64,000 bases of DNA, from the NCBI RefSeq assembly GCF_015706575.1, contig NW_024037069.1, positions 39,081,315 through 39,145,314 of the forward strand. The letters run 5' to 3'. Made by a program: the position numbers and the translations under genes. A model generated the notes under the pieces. The model made no database searches. It was not told the origin of the DNA and saw nothing but the letters and a program-made list of their open reading frames with translations. Shown here in pieces: positions 12,101-22,100 of this stretch. This stretch comes from Patiria miniata (lineage: Eukaryota; Echinodermata; Asteroidea; Valvatida; Asterinidae). Each line of letters begins with the position of its first letter. The stretch's first letter is position 1.

Positions 12101-12228
12101 CCAGTGTTGCGGCAGCCATCTTGAGCCCATCCTCGGAGATCGCAGACGGACACTGGCATGAGGACATCAACACCTCCATCCCACTCCTACTGCAGGCAAC
12201 TCACCAGATTGTTCAGCATGGAACGTAA
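185..12228 (+). CDS. AP5Z1: AP-5 complex subunit zeta-1, 3' part (13 exons)
   Basis: This is the zeta subunit of the AP-5 adaptor, which works with SPG11/SPG15 on late endosomes and lysosomes. Exons: 185-485, 736-773, 1628-1790, 2609-2787, 3770-3853, 4883-5100, 6656-6742, 7060-7182, 8949-9081, 9730-9807, 9947-10057, 11459-11610 and 12105-12228 (stop TAA 12226-12228). All junctions are GT-AG and phases join in one frame, giving about 596 residues. Landmarks shared with the human protein as I recall it: VTEIDG near the start, MLHTLLDLPC, FCRDNL, FPNLLK, ILAWNP, YDSRCNTE and the C-terminal HEDINTSIPL. The human protein is about 807 residues and its VTEVDG starts near residue 211, so about 210 N-terminal residues lie off the left edge. 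No internal stop or missing exon is seen. The introns are loaded with MITEs. Confidence 0.93.
993..1515 (-). mobile_element. TTAA-flanked MITE, copy A
   Basis: About 520 bp bounded by TTAA on both sides, with imperfect terminal inverted repeats (AGGGAAAATACAACATTTGC at one end, AGGGAATATACATCATTTGC inverted at the other). It carries a large internal palindrome around CCAACGCTGGTCGG (about 1157-1188) and a second inverted pair based on TCTGGTTCCCTGAC. The TTAA target suggests a piggyBac-type non-autonomous element. It lies in the AP5Z1 intron between exons 736-773 and 1628-1790. Confidence 0.85.
2789..3160. mobile_element. Harbinger-like MITE, copy 1, at an AP5Z1 splice donor
   Basis: The left end reads TAAGGCCAAAAAA and is followed by GGTCTCTGGTCA; the inverted partner TGACCAGAGACC lies at 3138-3150. 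Two other copies (24816-25193, 40616-41024) show full ends GGCC-A-rich with TTA on both sides, a target pattern typical of PIF/Harbinger elements. Here the right outer end is missing. The left TAA overlaps the donor GTAAGG of the AP5Z1 exon ending at 2787. Confidence 0.75.
3237..3386. repeat. Foldback element with GCCTCG-rich loop
   Basis: Two arms of about 48 bases, 3237-3287 and 3339-3386, are near-perfect reverse complements (GTGTAGTAAAACTAGCCTCC against GGAGGCTAGTTTTACTACAC). The loop contains CCCCTCGGCTTTGCCTCGAG. It could fold into a long hairpin in the AP5Z1 intron. Confidence 0.85.
3919..4131 (+). repeat. GCGAGGCCGGAAATA interspersed repeat, copy 1
   Basis: A roughly 210-bp repeat with TTTTGCGGTATT at the left, CGCTCGCAGCGAGCGAGGCC in the middle and GTCAAAATAATTCCGG at the right. 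A second copy is at 63407-63605. The centre CGCTCGCAGCGAGCG is a short palindrome. It ends exactly where the TTAA MITE copy B begins. Confidence 0.75.
4132..4854 (+). mobile_element. TTAA-flanked MITE, copy B, with nested insert
   Basis: Same family as 993-1515 in the opposite orientation, TTAA at 4132-4135 and 4851-4854. It is longer than its relatives because about 200 bp (4286-4486) are inserted in the left half. Without the insert it matches copy E (25495-26017) closely. Internal palindrome around 4662-4693. It lies in the AP5Z1 intron before exon 4883-5100. Confidence 0.85.
4286..4486 (-). mobile_element. Nested insert with hammerhead-like motif
   Basis: On the minus strand it reads CTGAAGA, then a perfect 7-bp stem CGGTCAG/CTGACCG with loop AGCATA, then GAACGTCGAG, then the small hairpin GGTTCTTTTCAGAACC. 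This order resembles the type of hammerhead ribozyme reported in Penelope-like retroelements, where the core is CUGANGA, stem II, GAAA. The second core element differs by one base (GAAC or GGAA), so it is probably an inactive relic. Short matching bases (TTCCT/TGCCT) at the two edges may be a target duplication. Confidence 0.5.
5110..5330. repeat. Degenerate GCTTAGCA-type MITE remnant
   Basis: Contains AAGCAGGAATTGCTTAGCAC, CATGCTAAGCAG, TTGGCTGGTACTCAG and GTGCTTAACGAATTGCTGAG, the internal vocabulary of the family seen whole at 43424-43664. Termini are not clear. Confidence 0.5.
5893..5990. repeat. Foldback element, CTAGGGGCCTGG arms
   Basis: Arms TTTAAAACCGCACTAGGGGC and its inverted partner GCCCCTAGCCTGTTTTAAA enclose a loop with GTCCCTCGCCTTCGGTTTGG. 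The CCTCG...CGG loop resembles that of the elements at 3237-3386 and 39384-39537. Confidence 0.75.
6140..6535. repeat. Long foldback element in AP5Z1 intron
   Basis: Left arm about 6148-6262 contains AACATCTGGTAC, GCTTGGCAC and TTTGAATTCTCCAGACCAAAG; the right arm about 6410-6505 contains the same in reverse complement order. The centre repeats TATATCACATGAT. It ends about 120 bp before exon 6656-6742. Confidence 0.75.
7295..7630 (-). mobile_element. TTAA MITE, copy C, truncated
   Basis: Same family as 993-1515 but diverged and about 190 bp shorter; it keeps TGATATACAACATTTGC at the left, ATGGCACCTGGTGTGCTGTC, and CTAGTCTGGTTCCCTGACC, and loses the right third. It lies in the AP5Z1 intron after exon 7060-7182. 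Confidence 0.8.
7885..8342. mobile_element. TIR element, AGGGCRTTTTCGAATCC ends
   Basis: About 458 bp with terminal inverted repeats of about 33 bp that differ at one base: AGGGCATTTTCGAATCCCTG continuing TTCTTGACAACAC at the left, and its reverse complement at 8310-8342. Inner sequence holds CGAGAACA motifs near both ends. No protein is encoded. Its right part is inside a tandem duplication. Confidence 0.8.
7988..8873. repeat. 443-bp tandem duplication
   Basis: Bases 7988-8430 are followed directly by a second copy at 8431-8873, offset exactly 443. I saw no difference between the copies on reading. The unit contains most of the TIR element at 7885-8342 and about 88 bp of downstream flank. 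It ends 75 bp before the acceptor of the AP5Z1 exon at 8949. Confidence 0.92.
9100..9260. repeat. GCTTAGCA-type remnant after AP5Z1 exon
   Basis: Starts about 20 bases past the donor at 9082 with CTTCAGCTGCTAAGCAGAAT and contains GGTACCAGCC, TTTGGCTGGTAACC and four GCTTAGCAAAT-like motifs. Degenerate member of the family at 43424-43664. Confidence 0.55.
10341..10991. mobile_element. TIR element with GACGCGTCG motif arrays
   Basis: About 650 bp, starting GCACCCGATTTCA and ending in the inverted TGAAATCGGGTGC. Both flanking regions are packed with GACGCGTCG, GCGACGCG and ACGATGCGTCGCAGC variants, many of them palindromic. The AT-rich middle (10500-10830) has no recognisable gene. Located in the AP5Z1 intron between 10057 and 11459. 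Confidence 0.82.
11317..11445 (-). mobile_element. tRNA-like element with inverted termini, copy 1
   Basis: On the minus strand it has a tRNA-like body (GGGTTGGATAGTTCAG, GTAGAGCACC, a decayed B box GCAGGTTAAAACCC) flanked by GTTGAACAAAGAAATTGAC and its inverse GTCAATGTCTTCGTTCAA. Compare 54828-54957. The right terminus lies 13 bases before the acceptor of AP5Z1 exon 11459-11610. Confidence 0.75.
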
Positions 12229-13120
12229 AGGCCAGCTGGACCAGGTCCATCAATCAAGTCATTGCTGTACGCACCTGTTATTGTCTGACCGCAGCAATGA
12301 GAAAGAAGAAATGCTTTAACATTTAACAAAGTGGTCCAATCTTTTAGCATCTTCTGAATGGTACAAGTTCAGAGGAACACTTAACCATCAGACGCCCCCC
12401 CCCCCTATGAAACTCTATATATGCATAGAGCAACTCATCATGAACATAGCAAAGAAATTTCATGACTATGGGTCAAAGGGTTTTGGAATTATGGCTAATT
12501 AATTATACATAGGTCCAAATGGTAATTCTGCTCCGTGTACACGACGTATATGGGAAAAATTAGTTTTCATGGCGCTGGAAAATTTTTATGTTTTTGGTAT
12601 CAAAAGATGCGCAAGGCTCGAAGCTAAAAGTCATAACAGCTGGGGTTGCGAAAAAAAAAATTCAAGGTTATCACGGAAAAGGTTGAGGGGGGCAGATTCT
12701 GCCCCCCCCCCCCGGCCCTTTTAGGGTTAAAGGTGATCAGAAATTGCCTCAGATTGCACCACAGAGCATAGAATCCGAATTTGGCCGGGATTCCTGATGC
12801 TCTGTGGTGTAATCTGTAGCGATTCCTGACCACTTTCTCCCGACTGTTTTGAGTAGAAGTTTTTAATATTTTAAGGATGGTTTTCCTTTCATTTGTTTAA
12901 AATATTCTTTTGCTCATTAATATAAAATGTCTCCGTACTAAAATTGAGAACCATGTATCCTCATTTGCATATGTTTTTTCCCTTTTATTTTGGAAAAAGG
13001 ATTGTATCTACAAACGTGTATGACGTAATCTGTAAATTGTTTCAATGATGCATTCTTATGTTTACTATTGGTTCTTTCATTATATTTTGTAAAAAGTTGA
13101 AATTTTTTGTTTATCAGTAT
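12229..13120 (+). other. AP5Z1 3' flank, no gene seen
   Basis: Probable 3' untranslated and downstream sequence. It contains C-runs near 12400 and 12701, and an inverted pair (12735-12795) around GAATCCGAATTTGGCCGGGATTC-like bases. No clear AATAAA is close to the stop; the first one I see is at 14191-14196. Confidence 0.5.
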
Positions 13121-14108
13121 TAAGTGCAAGGAGAACAAACCGCTTGAACATCTATTTAACTATACATGTACATTAAATTCAAATTTGGAAGTCAAACTAA
13201 AACTAAAACAGAGAATCATAACATGTACATTGCAAACTCAACAGCTATAAATAATAGTTTCAGCCATTTTAATTCTACCATGACTACGAAAATTAAATCA
13301 TGCCGTCCTGCAGGGTTTTTGCCCTTAAAATTTCCAGGAATTTTCTTGGTTTAAAGGGAATGTACATCATTGGCTTTTGCTGTAATTTTCAGAAATGAAC
13401 TATTTGAGAGGTTAGTATAATAGATCAAATATTGTTACACTGACATTTTCGAAGTTTTGTGTTCGAAAAGGTTGGAAAAACCAAGAAAAACAAAAAAGTT
13501 CAAGTAGTCTGGTTCCCTGACTCCACAAAAGATAATATGGATCAATTTATAGATGATGGAAAATTGTAAGGCAAGGGAACCAGTCTAGCTGGCCTGCACC
13601 CATTCATGAACATGTAACCAATAGCAAACAAAATTTGGACTGAAAAAATGGTAAATTTGGAGCAGTAGCTGAAAAATAGTTAGGTGTTTCCAACGCTGGT
13701 CGGCCGACCACCGTTGGAAATGTTTACAAAAATACCATTTTCTTGAAAATGACTTCACACCAGGTGCCATAACTTTACAAGATGCTTGAGACTGTCATTT
13801 ACCAACATACTAGTAAGGTATTTCGTAAAAACTTGGTAGTTTTATTTTTCGATGTTTGCAAATGTTGTATATTCCCTTTAAGTGCAAGAACAAACCGCTT
13901 GAACATCTATTTAACTATACATGTACATTAAATTCAACTTTGGAAGTCAAACTAAAACTAAAACAGAGGATCATAACATGTACATCGCAACTCAACAGCT
14001 ATAAATATTAGTTTCAGCCATCTCAATTCTACCATGACTACGAAAATTAAATCATGCCGTCAAGCAGGGTTTTGCCCTTAAAATTTCCAGGAATTTTCTT
14101 GGTTTTAA
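13121..14108. repeat. 230-bp direct repeat flanking MITE copy D
   Basis: Bases about 13121-13350 and 13882-14108 are near-identical (both start AAGTGCAAG, contain AACAAACCGCTTGAACATC and end TTTCCAGGAATTTTCTTGG). The TTAA MITE copy D sits exactly between them. Confidence 0.88.
13351..13881 (+). mobile_element. TTAA-flanked MITE, copy D
   Basis: Same family as 993-1515; TTAA at 13351-13354 and 13878-13881. The central palindrome (about 13688-13720) reads CCAACGCTGGTCGGCCGACC and then ACCGTTGG, slightly decayed. More diverged from the others than copies B and E are from each other. Confidence 0.85.
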
Positions 14109-16143
14109 TATACAGTCCAGTTTTAATTTCAAGACAAGGGCCTAGTCGTGCTAGTACTATATGCTAGTTCAGATTTACATGTATTTTGTAAATAAAGTCA
14201 TCGGCAGATCGGCGGCAAGACAAGTTGTGAAACAATCATCCATTAGTATATATTGTATGGGCCTACTTTTGTAAGCGTTTTCGAGTCGACTCGAAAGGCC
14301 CTCCCCCCCCCCCTCCCTCCACACCTGGTTACTGCAAATTTATTTTATTTTCAAGAAAATTTCTTGATATTTTCTTTTTAATGTCCCAGGTGTTTTTGTT
14401 GGTTTCTTTAATTTCTTTTCATTTCCCATGGAGGTAGGAATATTCCTAACTCCGCGGATTTTCAATTCAGAAACTTTATTTTAGTGCGCGGTATACGATC
14501 CCCCCCCCCCCCCCCAAATAAAAGCAACAGAGCAGCAATAGAGGGCGCTGTCTCTGCATGCAGTGACGTATGACCTAGATTGAGAAGTTTAATACGATGG
14601 CGGCTTTTTTAGGAGTGGTACACACTGGTAGGTCTGAACTGATCTGGTCTGGCTCTCATTTTCCTTGAATTGTGTTGCGTCGAAAGTGGCAGGTAATTTC
14701 TAAGGGATTGAAGATTATAACGCAAGAGTTGTGTATACATGGGAGTGGTATTGACGCTTTTGATGACCGATAACAGAGGGGGAAACTTTCGACTTTATCC
14801 CCGAGAAGTCATGAAGTTGGAACCATGTAACGGTTGTCGCCGTACAGTCGTTTTTCTAAATTCTAGTTAGGCCTACGGATTTTCGGTAATCCTTACCTTT
14901 AGGACCCCTTTCCTATATAAGGTTAAAAGACTCACCAAAACAGCTGACTAAATGACAATAAAAAGTGACATTCTGATATTTTTTGGCACATTTGTTGAAC
15001 ATTTGCCAGTGACACCTCTTGAATATCAGCAGATTTGATTTTGTAGAAAGAGGGCAGGGCTTTGATTAAAGAGGGGTTAATGACGACAATGACAAACAGA
15101 AAATATATATTAAAAAAGCAAGATGGCGAACTGCAAAAGAAGGTAGGAAAGTCACATTTTCTTTGAAAGTGCTTTCAAAATTACAACTAACTTGAGTTTA
15201 TATGAAGAAAAAAGATTGCTTTAGCCTGCAAAAGTCACTTTGGTACTGGACAGTCATCTGCAAAAGTCAGTTTTGAACTGAACTCGTACAAAATAGAGGT
15301 GTCCTAAAAGTAAGGATTACCGGATTTTCCCTAGACCTAGTTCCGGATCGCTTCAAATAAAAACCAACCTCTTTTGAATTGGTCTCCAATACTGTTTTTT
15401 TTCTGACGAAGTGCATTTTGAAAAGGAAAATGTAAGCTTCTTGATCATGTTGATGCACAAAGATCTTTTCGATAAAATCTCTAGAAAAGGAATTTTGGCC
15501 AGATTTCCGACTCGCACTTTGACATGGTTAATTTTAGCCTTGGTCAAGGCGCTTGACGTTATTCGTCCATACGTGCGCGCACGCGGTAATCAATCGGCAG
15601 CATAGATCCTCGCAAGCTATGCAGTGCATGTAAAAATACAGCGTGAACAGCGACCTCATGCGGCCACTATTTTATGCAAATCAGTGGGACCCGATCAAGC
15701 GCCTTGGTTCAATCATCGGCGAAAGCTTTTCTTAAGTTTGTGCTAGATTTCTAGCGTACGGCCTCATATGTGAATTCAGATAGGTGTACTGTAGGCGGGG
15801 CAGCATTTGGAGTGTCCAGTCACACCTTATTAAATCCCGACGTCAAACTATTTGCAGCTATTCGCCATTTGCGGCCGTGTCAGAAACCACATTTTTTTGT
15901 ACATTGGTGCTGTGTGCAAAAATGTGAGACACATGCGAGACAAAGTCATGGTTATGATTTCATCTGTCAATGTCATGTCTGTATTGTGGGTCACATTGCC
16001 ATGAATTGCATGCGCCACTTGATTGAAATTTGTTTATTTTACAGTCTGTTAGAAATGCGACGACTTGTGCGGTGGACGTGAAATCAATTTGAAGAATTTG
16101 TTGTGGCACAGACTGTCATCACTCTGTATCAGCACAACTCAAG
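14109..16143 (+). promoter_or_regulatory. PALB2 upstream region with AAGATGGC-type sites
   Basis: Between AP5Z1 and PALB2. C-runs at about 14309 and 14500. ATGGC starts preceded by purines occur at 14597 (ATGGCGGC, short frame to a GTAGGT donor), 15123 (AAGATGGCGAAC, to GTAGGA) and 16144 (the PALB2 start). AAGATGGC resembles the YY1-type element common at 5' ends of animal genes. Which site is the main transcription start cannot be told from sequence. Confidence 0.4.
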
Positions 16144-19100
16144 ATGGCCGATTCATCGACAGCAAATAGCAAACTTGAGGTAACTTACATCCTTTAACAA
16201 TTGTTGACTGCTGTGATGTGGGATATGACCTTTTTAACACCCGAGGGGCGCATAGCACCTGAGGTGTTTAAAAATGGCCTTTTGGCTTAAAAAAACGGAG
16301 GTTAAACATTTGAAAATTAAGTTAAGGCAGTTAACACATCTTTAACCCTAACAGAACTCAACCCATCAAACCCCAACGGCATGTTTTGTTGGAATCTGTC
16401 AGGATGGGTACAGTCCCCCTAAACTGACAGTCTTTTACATTGGGTTGGCACACCTCCAGAATCAAAGTCAGAAATATGTGTGTGCAGTTTCCCATATGGC
16501 GTTGGAATGTGCCAGGATGGGTATGGTTCCTAGTAAATCATGCTAGGGAGTTAGGGTTAATTTGAATTAGTTGAATATCCCAGCTGTTTAGTTATGCATG
16601 AAGGTGTTCATTTCCATTAATTGTATTTTTCTTTTTCTATTCGTAGCTGAGGCAAAAGTTGGAGAACATGAAGAAGGCATATGCCCAGACTCTTCGCAAA
16701 GTACAGGTATGTCACTAGCAAGTAACATGTAGCAAAATGTTTATTTGTGAAGTGTTTTGTGAGCAGACCCAGATTCTTCTGGGTAGCTGGTCGAAAAGGC
16801 ATGTATAGAAAAATATTGTAAAAGAGATACAATACTATTTTTATAAACAGACTTTCCTTAAGAATAAGGAACATTTTAATATTGATGTGTCACAAAGGTG
16901 GAAAGTTAATTGCCATTGCAGTTTCTTGGACATATAGGTCTCTCACAAATGATGTCACTTCTTACAGATTGCCATGTGCATCGGCATTGTGGGAGTCACA
17001 TTTTCGTGACGCGCATTGGCTGCGCTGTATTTCAAAAAAATTTCAAGCAACATGTGCGCGTGTTTAGAACATTTTGCCCACTGTGCGCACACATACCTGA
17101 TTGCATGGAATACGCAGTTGTAAATTTCTTACAAAGATGGCGTCCTATGAGAGAGATCTATACAAATCACAAGTTCAAAATATCTCGGAAGCTGCGGTCC
17201 AATGCATGTGTGTTCATGCATGTCTGACGTGATTGCGCCATGTAATTTCTGGAAGGAGTAGTGTTTTCAGTACAAACATCAGCTTTTTGACCCTAGTGAC
17301 CCAATTTTCCTGGACTGCATAAATTGGTAGGTAGTCAGTGGAGACCCCTTAAGGGCCTAAGGGACGAGGCGTTTGATACATTCCAAGGCTGTCGCCGACG
17401 TTTGTTACTAACCAACCAACTCACAGAGAGACATTAGCATCTGTTGAGCTGCTTCCCGCAGCTAAAATGAGTGAACATCAGATGCAGAATGATGGTGATG
17501 AACATTTACAGTATATTTTACATTATTTAGGATAAAAACTTAAAATGATGAACATGACAAAATGCTTCCACATCATTTTTTGGTCTTATTTCCATTTGAA
17601 GATTTGGCCAGAGGCATCTGGTTTTGACAGAAAAATCGCAAAGGAACTTTTGTCAGAGATGATGGTGACTTTTTCAGTGTTGTCATTAGAGGTACAAATC
17701 TGGTATCACAAGTACATCACAAGTCAATTCACAAGTCTAGTCACAAGTAACAGTGGATGAACAATAACATAAGAATGCCTTCGTCAGCATTCGTTTGAAT
17801 AGCTTATGGGTTGAATTGGAGCTGGATGAATTGCAGTGTAGTGGTCGAGTCCATCACAAGTCATTGCAAGTCCTCATAAATCGTCCGCAGTCACAAGTCA
17901 AGTAACAAGCTATTCAAATGAATTGTAACGGAGGCATTCCTTTGTTATTGTTCACCCATGTTACTTGTGACTGGACTTGTGAAAGGACTTGTGTTTTACT
18001 AACGAAAGGACTTGTTGGGAACTCAACTTCAACACTGATGACTTGTGATGGGCTTGAGATGGCTTATGATCCCTTGTGATCTCTTGTGATGTGACCCTTG
18101 TGATCCATCTTTTACTGCAGAAATCTGAGAAGGCCAAGAGAACTCGATCCCATGTGCAGCGAGTCATTGCAGAGCAAAGCCATGTCATTAGCAATGATGC
18201 ATCCCCTTCATGTACACATAGACTAAGTAGAAGAATCTGTGGTGATGGAGATGTAACTGGAAGACCTGAAAAATTGTCATCTTCAGAAACTGGTAGGTAG
18301 TTGCAATAACTTTTTTTTAACCCTAACCTTACAAATTCCATCAAATCCATTTTTTTTTTGGAATTATGGCAGACATGGCCCTGCTAGTTTGACTAAATTT
18401 TGATGGCGTATGATGGACTTGGGCCCGGGAGGCCTGAAGCACTGCTGGTGGTATCTGATGGATTTGGTCCAGCTTGGAATTATTGTAAGCCTTGTACCAA
18501 GTCCATCAGAATCCACGAGAACTTTGGCGATGGATTTTGACAGAATTGGTATCAATGCAGTTTGTGCACATCAACGTTTTTGGTTGTTTTCGACGGATTC
18601 GGTCCTGAAGCATTACGTAATGCAGACTGAGTGATGGATTTTGACAGACATGGTCTCCTACTTAGTAAAAGAATGATTTCATGAGGTGACAGATGGAATG
18701 TTCCATTTCGCCGGGCTTCGCCTCGTGGAATGGAACATTCCATCTGTCACCTCATGAAATTATTCTTACTATTGCACTCACAACAATTCATAATTTGTAT
18801 TCATTTTACAAGTAATGCAAGTATTGATTTTGTTTGATATTTTTAGGAACAGCATCTGAAGAACGAGTTATTAACGTAGCAGTCAACAAGGATGAAGGTT
18901 CCAAGTCCACAATGGCTACAAAACGGATGCAGAGAAAGCGACGCAGTGTCTCTTTCAGCATTCCCAAAGAGAATGCATCCACGAGGACTCCCATTGTTGA
19001 CGCTCGGGTGGGGGACACAGATAGCCATCTTGGAAGTTCCGAGGTTCAGGACAAGCAACAGTCCAAGAAAATAGCAGCTGAAATTTCTCAAAATGAACAT

Positions 19101-22100
19101 GTTGTCAGGGCATCATCATCGTCAGTGCTCTCTGATGGCAAGGCTAGAGACATGAGTCGGCTTGATGAGAAAGTTACATTGGTTGTTCCGGAATCCCAGT
19201 TCACAGAACCCTTAGACGAAAGTTTAAGTGAAAGAAACTGCACTCCTGCAACAACTCCTCGGGATTTACCAGTTCTTGGTGGTTTTCAAGGGAATGTCAT
19301 TCCAAGTGGAAATGGCAACCTGAACAGTCCTCAATCTGACATCCACTTGCCAAAATCTGCTTCTCTGGGTCCGAACAAAATGAGACCAAGTGACCAATCG
19401 CATCCAGCCAATGCCCAATCACTCTCGGGAGATAACAGCAAGACCAAAGATGAACAGAAACGGTCCCCAAATTCTTGTCAAAGTTCCTCCAAGGTTAGAA
19501 CCAGGAGAGCCAATGGGAACAGCAGGAGGCGTTCCAGGGTGCCTCGTGAGCTGACTGCCGCCGACATCAGCTTCAAGGAGGTGGTGGAGTGTCAGAGCAC
19601 GGAGGAAGGCAGTCACACGTGGATCGAGGGAATGATGTATCCAGCGGAGTACTACGTCAGGCGCACCAGGAGCATGACTTCCAGTCAGTGCTCCCAGAGT
19701 CAGAGTAACCTCGACGTAGCTGACTCTCAGAGATACTGGGATAAAGACCCAAGAATGAGAGCTAAGGGAAAGGGTTCTTCAACTGGAATCTCTGGATCAT
19801 ATAAGGATTCCATGTCACAAGGGACTGGTACTCTTCCATCAGGTGTAAATTCTCTGACAGAAGCTAGTGAATCTGTTTCCAGGACTGATTCAGACTCTAT
19901 GAAGTCCCAGTTATCACAGTCGCTGTTGAAAGCTTACCCTGGCCAGTCAGCGCAGAAGTGCACTGACAAAAACGTGAGTGGTAGCGTGAAACCAACCAAG
20001 ACCTCAAGAAACCAAAGACTACAGAGAAAACGTGGTGCGACGTCTGTGTTGTGGACTGATACCAAGGCAAAATCAAGTATTCAAACTGACTCTGTGGTTA
20101 AATCAGTTGGTGAGTTTCCTGCTGGCCAACTGCTTCTGACTGTTGCAAATGTCAAGTTACCTCAAACTGAATTTGCGCTACCAGAGGAGGACTACGGAGC
20201 ATTGAAGATGGTCAAATTGCAACGTGGCCCATCTTTAGACATCTCATCACGTACTTTAGACTCCAAAGGTCAACTAGAAGGCATACCAGACCATCTTGTG
20301 GAGAGTCAGTCCACTTGCTTGGTACCTGTGGTCAAAGATGTTGCGAAGACTGACCACCAGGGAGTTATTCAACAAGAGAATTCAGATAGCGAGTCCTGCT
20401 CAGCCCTGCCACTCGCAAAGGCTCTGAATTGTTTGGAAACAATGGAAGCGCCTATCCACTTTTCAAGTCCAGGTTCCATGGATAGTGGCAAAGATGAAGC
20501 AACTGTTCCCTCCAAAATGACAGCATCAAGTAAAGAAGCCTTGCAATCAGGAATGAGTCAGTGTAAGGAAATTGCTACCTCTAGAAATGCAAATCCTGCC
20601 AAAGATGGTTCTTCTGCAAGCCGTTATAAGAATGTAGGTAGCGATATTGTCGGGAGACAAACTGCAAAACCTCAGGGCAGGGGCGTTCTAGAGAGCCAAC
20701 TTTCACCGACACAAAACAAGGAAGACCGTGGCATGGCATTCCCCGATCCTGGCTGCACCCCGGGATGGTCCCCTACTTGCAGTCCAGGCGTTGGGCATGA
20801 GGTGACTGGGCCTGGAGATCTGCCACTTTCATCTCGAGACAAAACAGGCTCCCGAAGATGTCAGAATGAAGATGAGCTCAAAGGTCTCATGTCCAAAGAA
20901 AATGTAAACATTAAGCCAAAAACTGCTTCCATTGACGATGTTTCAAAATGCAACAATTCCCCCCTGTCTGGCCCAAAAAATTGTGGCTCACATCTGCCTA
21001 ATACTTCTCCTCCTCAAAGCTCCAAAGTCAACAATCAATGCAGTTCTTGTGGAAATGTAAGGCAGTCTTCTTTATCTGCTTCTCCAACCTTGCCTGGACC
21101 TTCTTGTCAGGATGATACTTCCAAAAGTACAAGCAGACTACAAACAGTTCGCAGAAATCCTGCAGCAGAGCCTTCAACAGTTGACGTGAATGCAGTGGAT
21201 GGTAACGTCACACCGCCTAATGCAATCCAACGCGTCCCTGTCGATCCAAGAGGCAACATCAAACAGATATCCCCCTTTGCGGGCGTGGCCACAGGAACGC
21301 CTCCAGGGAGGGCGGAGGAGCCGATGTCGATGTCTCAGTGTGTAGTGCAAATCTCCGGTGAGGAGGACGACGAGACGTCAGATGAGAGTGGGAGAGGTAG
21401 CAGACAGGAACTGGCCCTTGCTGGATGCTTACAGGTATGCTCAAAACACTTGGAATCAAGTTAATTGAAAGTGTAAACTGACGTTTACTTCAATAGGCCT
21501 ACTGGAATTTTTGTTTTTAGTTTTAAGTACTTTCTTCTAGTTTTTCATGGAAGCTTTGATAATTATTGTCGATATTTTGGATGTGATATTTGGCTTTCTG
21601 CATATTTGCAACTTCTATGTTGAAAACAGGCATGAGATTTTTCAGACTCTTTTTTTTCTTCTCTTTGTCGAAAGTGCATAAGAACAGTACAAAAATTAGT
21701 CCTTCAAAATTACCTACGGAAAAAGTTTTGAAGAAATATTGGCCACTACCATTGTCCAAATAAACTGTTTAAAATGATTAACAAGTAAAAAGTGGAACTT
21801 ACTCCAAGAAAGTGAAGAAAAGTTTGATATATATTTGTACACAAAGCTTTGGAAACACTACTGTTCTGCCTTGAATGACATCACGCTTTGGCTCATGAAG
21901 ATGGAAATTCTAACATAAAAAACTAAAATGTTGCAATTTCTTCCTTTTACTGCTACAAAGGAGGTGAAAAGTAATAGTTACATGGCAAGAAAGCTGTTTT
22001 AAATGTATTTAAGTCATAAAAATCCTATTACATGTTCCCTTTTAGCTGCAATTGTTTTTGGAAATTAAAGTATCCATGCAATATGCCATAACTAAATAGT

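Noticed and set aside
18843-19100. Minus-strand open frame opposite the large PALB2 exon
   Set aside because: Shadow of the PALB2 reading frame; no splice signals or recognisable protein.
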